A DNA stretch of 64,000 nt. It comes from Delphinapterus leucas. Taxonomy: Eukaryota > Chordata > Mammalia > Artiodactyla > Monodontidae. Shown here piece after piece: positions 61,640 to 64,000 of the stretch (position 1 is the stretch's first letter; each line of letters opens with the position of its first letter). The position numbers and the translations under genes were made by a program. The DNA lies in assembly GCF_002288925.2 (NCBI RefSeq), contig NW_022098043.1, positions 6,310,901 through 6,374,900 on the forward strand. Reading direction: 5' to 3'. The notes below the pieces were generated by a model. It had not been told where the DNA came from, did no database searches, and worked only from the letters and a program-made list of their open reading frames with translations.

Positions 61640-61860
61640 TAATAACTGGCATGGGTTTAACTGCATGAACAGGACTATGCTTAGTGTGTCATCTGGATGA
61701 TCTCATTTGATCCTCACAAAAACTCACTGGAAAAGTACTGTATCCTCCCCATTTTATACATAAGACTGAAGCTCAAAGAGACTGAGAGAACCAGCTTAAG
61801 GAAAAACAGCCATTAAGTGGCATGCCCATGTCTCACTGATTTCAAAGCTGTAAGTAACTA
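61640..61860 (-). repeat. MIR relic
   Basis: Antisense MIR with cccattttatacataagact at its core, about 160 bases upstream of coding exon 1. Confidence 0.65.
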
Positions 61861-61907
61861 CATTGCTAAATGCATTCTGCTCTCAAGTTCTCAGCCAAAT
61901 AAAGGAG

Positions 61908-61911
61908 ACAT

Positions 61912-61942
<31 letters not shown>
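61908..61942. repeat. (ATAG)n microsatellite
   Basis: About eight tandem units of ATAG/GATA in the upstream intron. Confidence 0.93.
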
Positions 61943-61949
61943 TAAACAG

Positions 61950-63400
61950 ATTTATAATACAATGGCCTCATGTTACTTGACCTATCTGCAGCACTGAATA
62001 CAGGTCGTCGTTCCCTCCCCTTTAAAATGCATTTTTCACTTGATCCTGCGCTCTCTGGTTCCTTTGCTGGGTTCTCTGCGTCACTTTGGCCTCTAAAGTT
62101 TGCTGTGCTCCAGGACTGTCATCTCACTTCTTCTCTCTCATCTGATTCCATACCTTTGAAATATCTAAATGTTGAGAGCTTTTAGATTTATATTTCCAGC
62201 TCAGCCCTTTCCTCTGAACTGCAGACGCACACTTCCAACTACCTATTGAACATCTCTAATTGGAGGCCTGTTAGGTTTCTTAAACTTAAATCCAAACTCC
62301 CCTGCCATCTTCCCCACTTCACAGCAATTCTGTCCCTTCTAGTTGTTCAGACCAAAAACCTAGAAATCATCCTTGACTCCTGTTTTTTCTCATATCCCTT
62401 ACCCAATCCTTTATAAATCCTGTTGGCTCTACCTTCAAAATATATCCAAAATCCAATCACTTACTACTACCTCCACTGCTTCTACTCTGGTCAGCCCAAG
62501 CCACCATCACCTTTTATTTGGATATTGCAACAATGTCCTAACTGGTCCCCCATGCCTCCACCCCTTCCTAGCCCTACCCCTACCCTACTCTATCTTCAAC
62601 CCAGTAGTCAGAGAGATCTTTTTAGCACATAGCCATATATGTCACTTTGCACAAAAGTCTCCATGGTTCCTGGTCTCAGAGTAAAAGCCAAAAGCCAAAA
62701 TTCTTACTCTGGCTGTCATGAGCTCTAAAACCTCATCTTCCGCCTCGCTCCCCCTCACCCATTCTGCTGTAAGCACCACGCCTTCCTTGCTGATTGTGGA
62801 ACACACTAAGCATATTCACCCGTAGGTTTCTTCACATGAGTGCATGGCTCACTCTCTCACTCCCATCAGGACTCTGCTCAATGGCCACATGATCAACGAG
62901 GTCTTCCCTGATCATGTTCTTTATTTTATTTATTTTTTAATGATTTAGAACATTTAATCAAATCTGACCATGTTCTTTAGATAGCAACCTCCTCTCCAAC
63001 CACAGAACATTCCATCCCTCTTACTCTATTTTTTTTTTTTTTTTTTTTCTTTGTCCTCTCACTGTTGTGGCCTCTCCCTTTGTGGAGCACAGGCTCAGCG
63101 AGCCCGCTCCGCGGCATGTGGGATCCTCCCCGACCGGGGCACGAACCCGTGTCCCCTGCATTGGCAGGCAGACTCTCCACCACTGCGCCACCAGGGAAGC
63201 CCCCTCTTGCTCTATTTTTTATCATAGCCTACTGACACATACTTTTACTTACTTATCATGTACCCCTCACTAGAATATAAACGCCATTAGGGAAGGAACT
63301 TTTTTTTCATTATCTGCTGCATCCCAGTGCTGAAAATTCTGCCCAACACAAACACTGTTGGTTAGTTGGTGGAATGAATAAATGAATGGCAGGAAATGTA
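61950..63400 (+). mobile_element. L2 LINE relic with nested SINE
   Basis: Typical L2 3' sequence order, including ttggatattgcaacaatgtc, ccaaaagccaaaattcttac and the terminal agaatataaacgccattagg, interrupted by the SINE at 63035-63201. It occupies most of the intron upstream of coding exon 1. Confidence 0.72.
63035..63201 (-). mobile_element. CHR-2-like SINE with internal deletion
   Basis: Minus orientation, shorter than the other young copies and missing about 45 bases between the acaggctc and cgctccgcggcatgtg segments. Flanked by ccctcttactctattttt and ccctcttgctctattttt. It is inserted in an L2 relic. Confidence 0.9.
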
Positions 63401-63489
63401 ATGATAGAGACTTGTACTTAGAAGCCCAGTTTGGGGAATAGGGATATCCAAGAGTTAGAGTAAGGTTTTTGTGGAGGAGCTAACAGCTA

Positions 63490-63850
63490 ACCTGCCTTAA
63501 TAAGTGAGCAGGCACTGATGAGGTGAAAAGAGTGGGAGAAAAAGGCACTCCAAGCAGGGAAGCCTGCGTGAGGCACACAAATAAGAAAACATCACATGGC
63601 AGGAAGGAGGTTTAGGAGGGGGTATTATAAGGAGTTCAGTGATACTGAACATATAGAAAGGGACAGGGAGTGTCAGGAGATGAATCTGGAAAGGCAGGCA
63701 GAGGTTCTGGCCACAGAAAGATACATGGGCCATGCTTAGGAGCTTGGATTTATCCTAAAGACAATGAGGAGTCAACAAAGGGTTTGAAGGGCTTTAAGCA
63801 GGAAAGTCACATGGTCTTTGACATTTGTCAAAATAACATTGGTTGCCTTT
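63490..63850. repeat. Ancient interspersed repeat, same type as 33245-33910
   Basis: Shares the order of phrases (gcactccaagcaggg, ttggatttatcctaaagac, ggctttaagcaggaaagtcac) with the intronic copy. Decayed and of unknown family. Confidence 0.45.
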
Positions 63851-64000
63851 GTTACCTTTCCACTCCACCACTATTCCTTATTTTCCCACATTTGAAACTG
63901 ACAAATAAAAATAAAAATAAAAATGAAAATATTTCCAAGTTCTGGTTTCCAGGTTTCTGGTCTGGCATGGAAGGAGCTTAAAAGTCACCATTCTAACTTG

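Noticed and set aside
61483..64000. Search for the ZBTB40 promoter or first exon
   Set aside because: The interval is L2, MIR and SINE sequence with low CpG content and no CpG island; the acceptor at 61483 means that the first exon is further right.

Overview
This is a window of a mammalian nuclear genome, most likely from a cetacean. The evidence is several CHR-type tRNA-derived SINEs of the kind known from cetaceans, hippos and ruminants, L1 LINEs, many old MIR and L2 relics, long introns, and no ruminant BOV-type repeats that I could recognise. No bacterial, viral, CRISPR or structural RNA genes were seen. The species call is an inference from the repeats.

One protein-coding gene is present: ZBTB40 (BTB domain plus C2H2 zinc fingers), on the minus strand. 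I traced 17 coding exons from the ATG at 61409 down to the TGA ending at 20095. Every junction has AG/GT splice sites and the phases close, giving an intact predicted protein of 1242 residues. The first visible exon (60713-61482) begins at a splice acceptor, so the promoter and first non-coding exon lie to the right, outside the window. The protein has an N-terminal BTB domain within one exon, a long linker, then about 14 zinc fingers. The linker reads as four tandem copies of a ~100-113 residue helical unit, each encoded by two exons with the same phase pattern (1 then 0). I think this repeat is the most interesting protein-level observation here.

Layout. 1-7214 is intergenic DNA downstream of the gene: an L2 relic, an old L1 end split by a SINE, MIR copies and a (TG)n tract. 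7216-19455 is a direct tandem duplication of two 6120-base units; I noticed only two base differences and no length difference. The right unit probably contains the distal 3' UTR of ZBTB40, so its candidate poly(A) signals also exist 6120 bases further downstream. 19456-61482 is ZBTB40. Its introns hold a 5'-truncated L1 (29447-31728), a longer L1 with a SINE inserted in ORF2 (51300-57221), other SINEs and a 100-N assembly gap (36915-37014). 61483-64000 is the upstream intron, mostly an L2 relic with a nested SINE.

The near-perfect tandem duplication could be a very recent segmental duplication or an assembly false duplication. Read depth and spanning long reads would decide.
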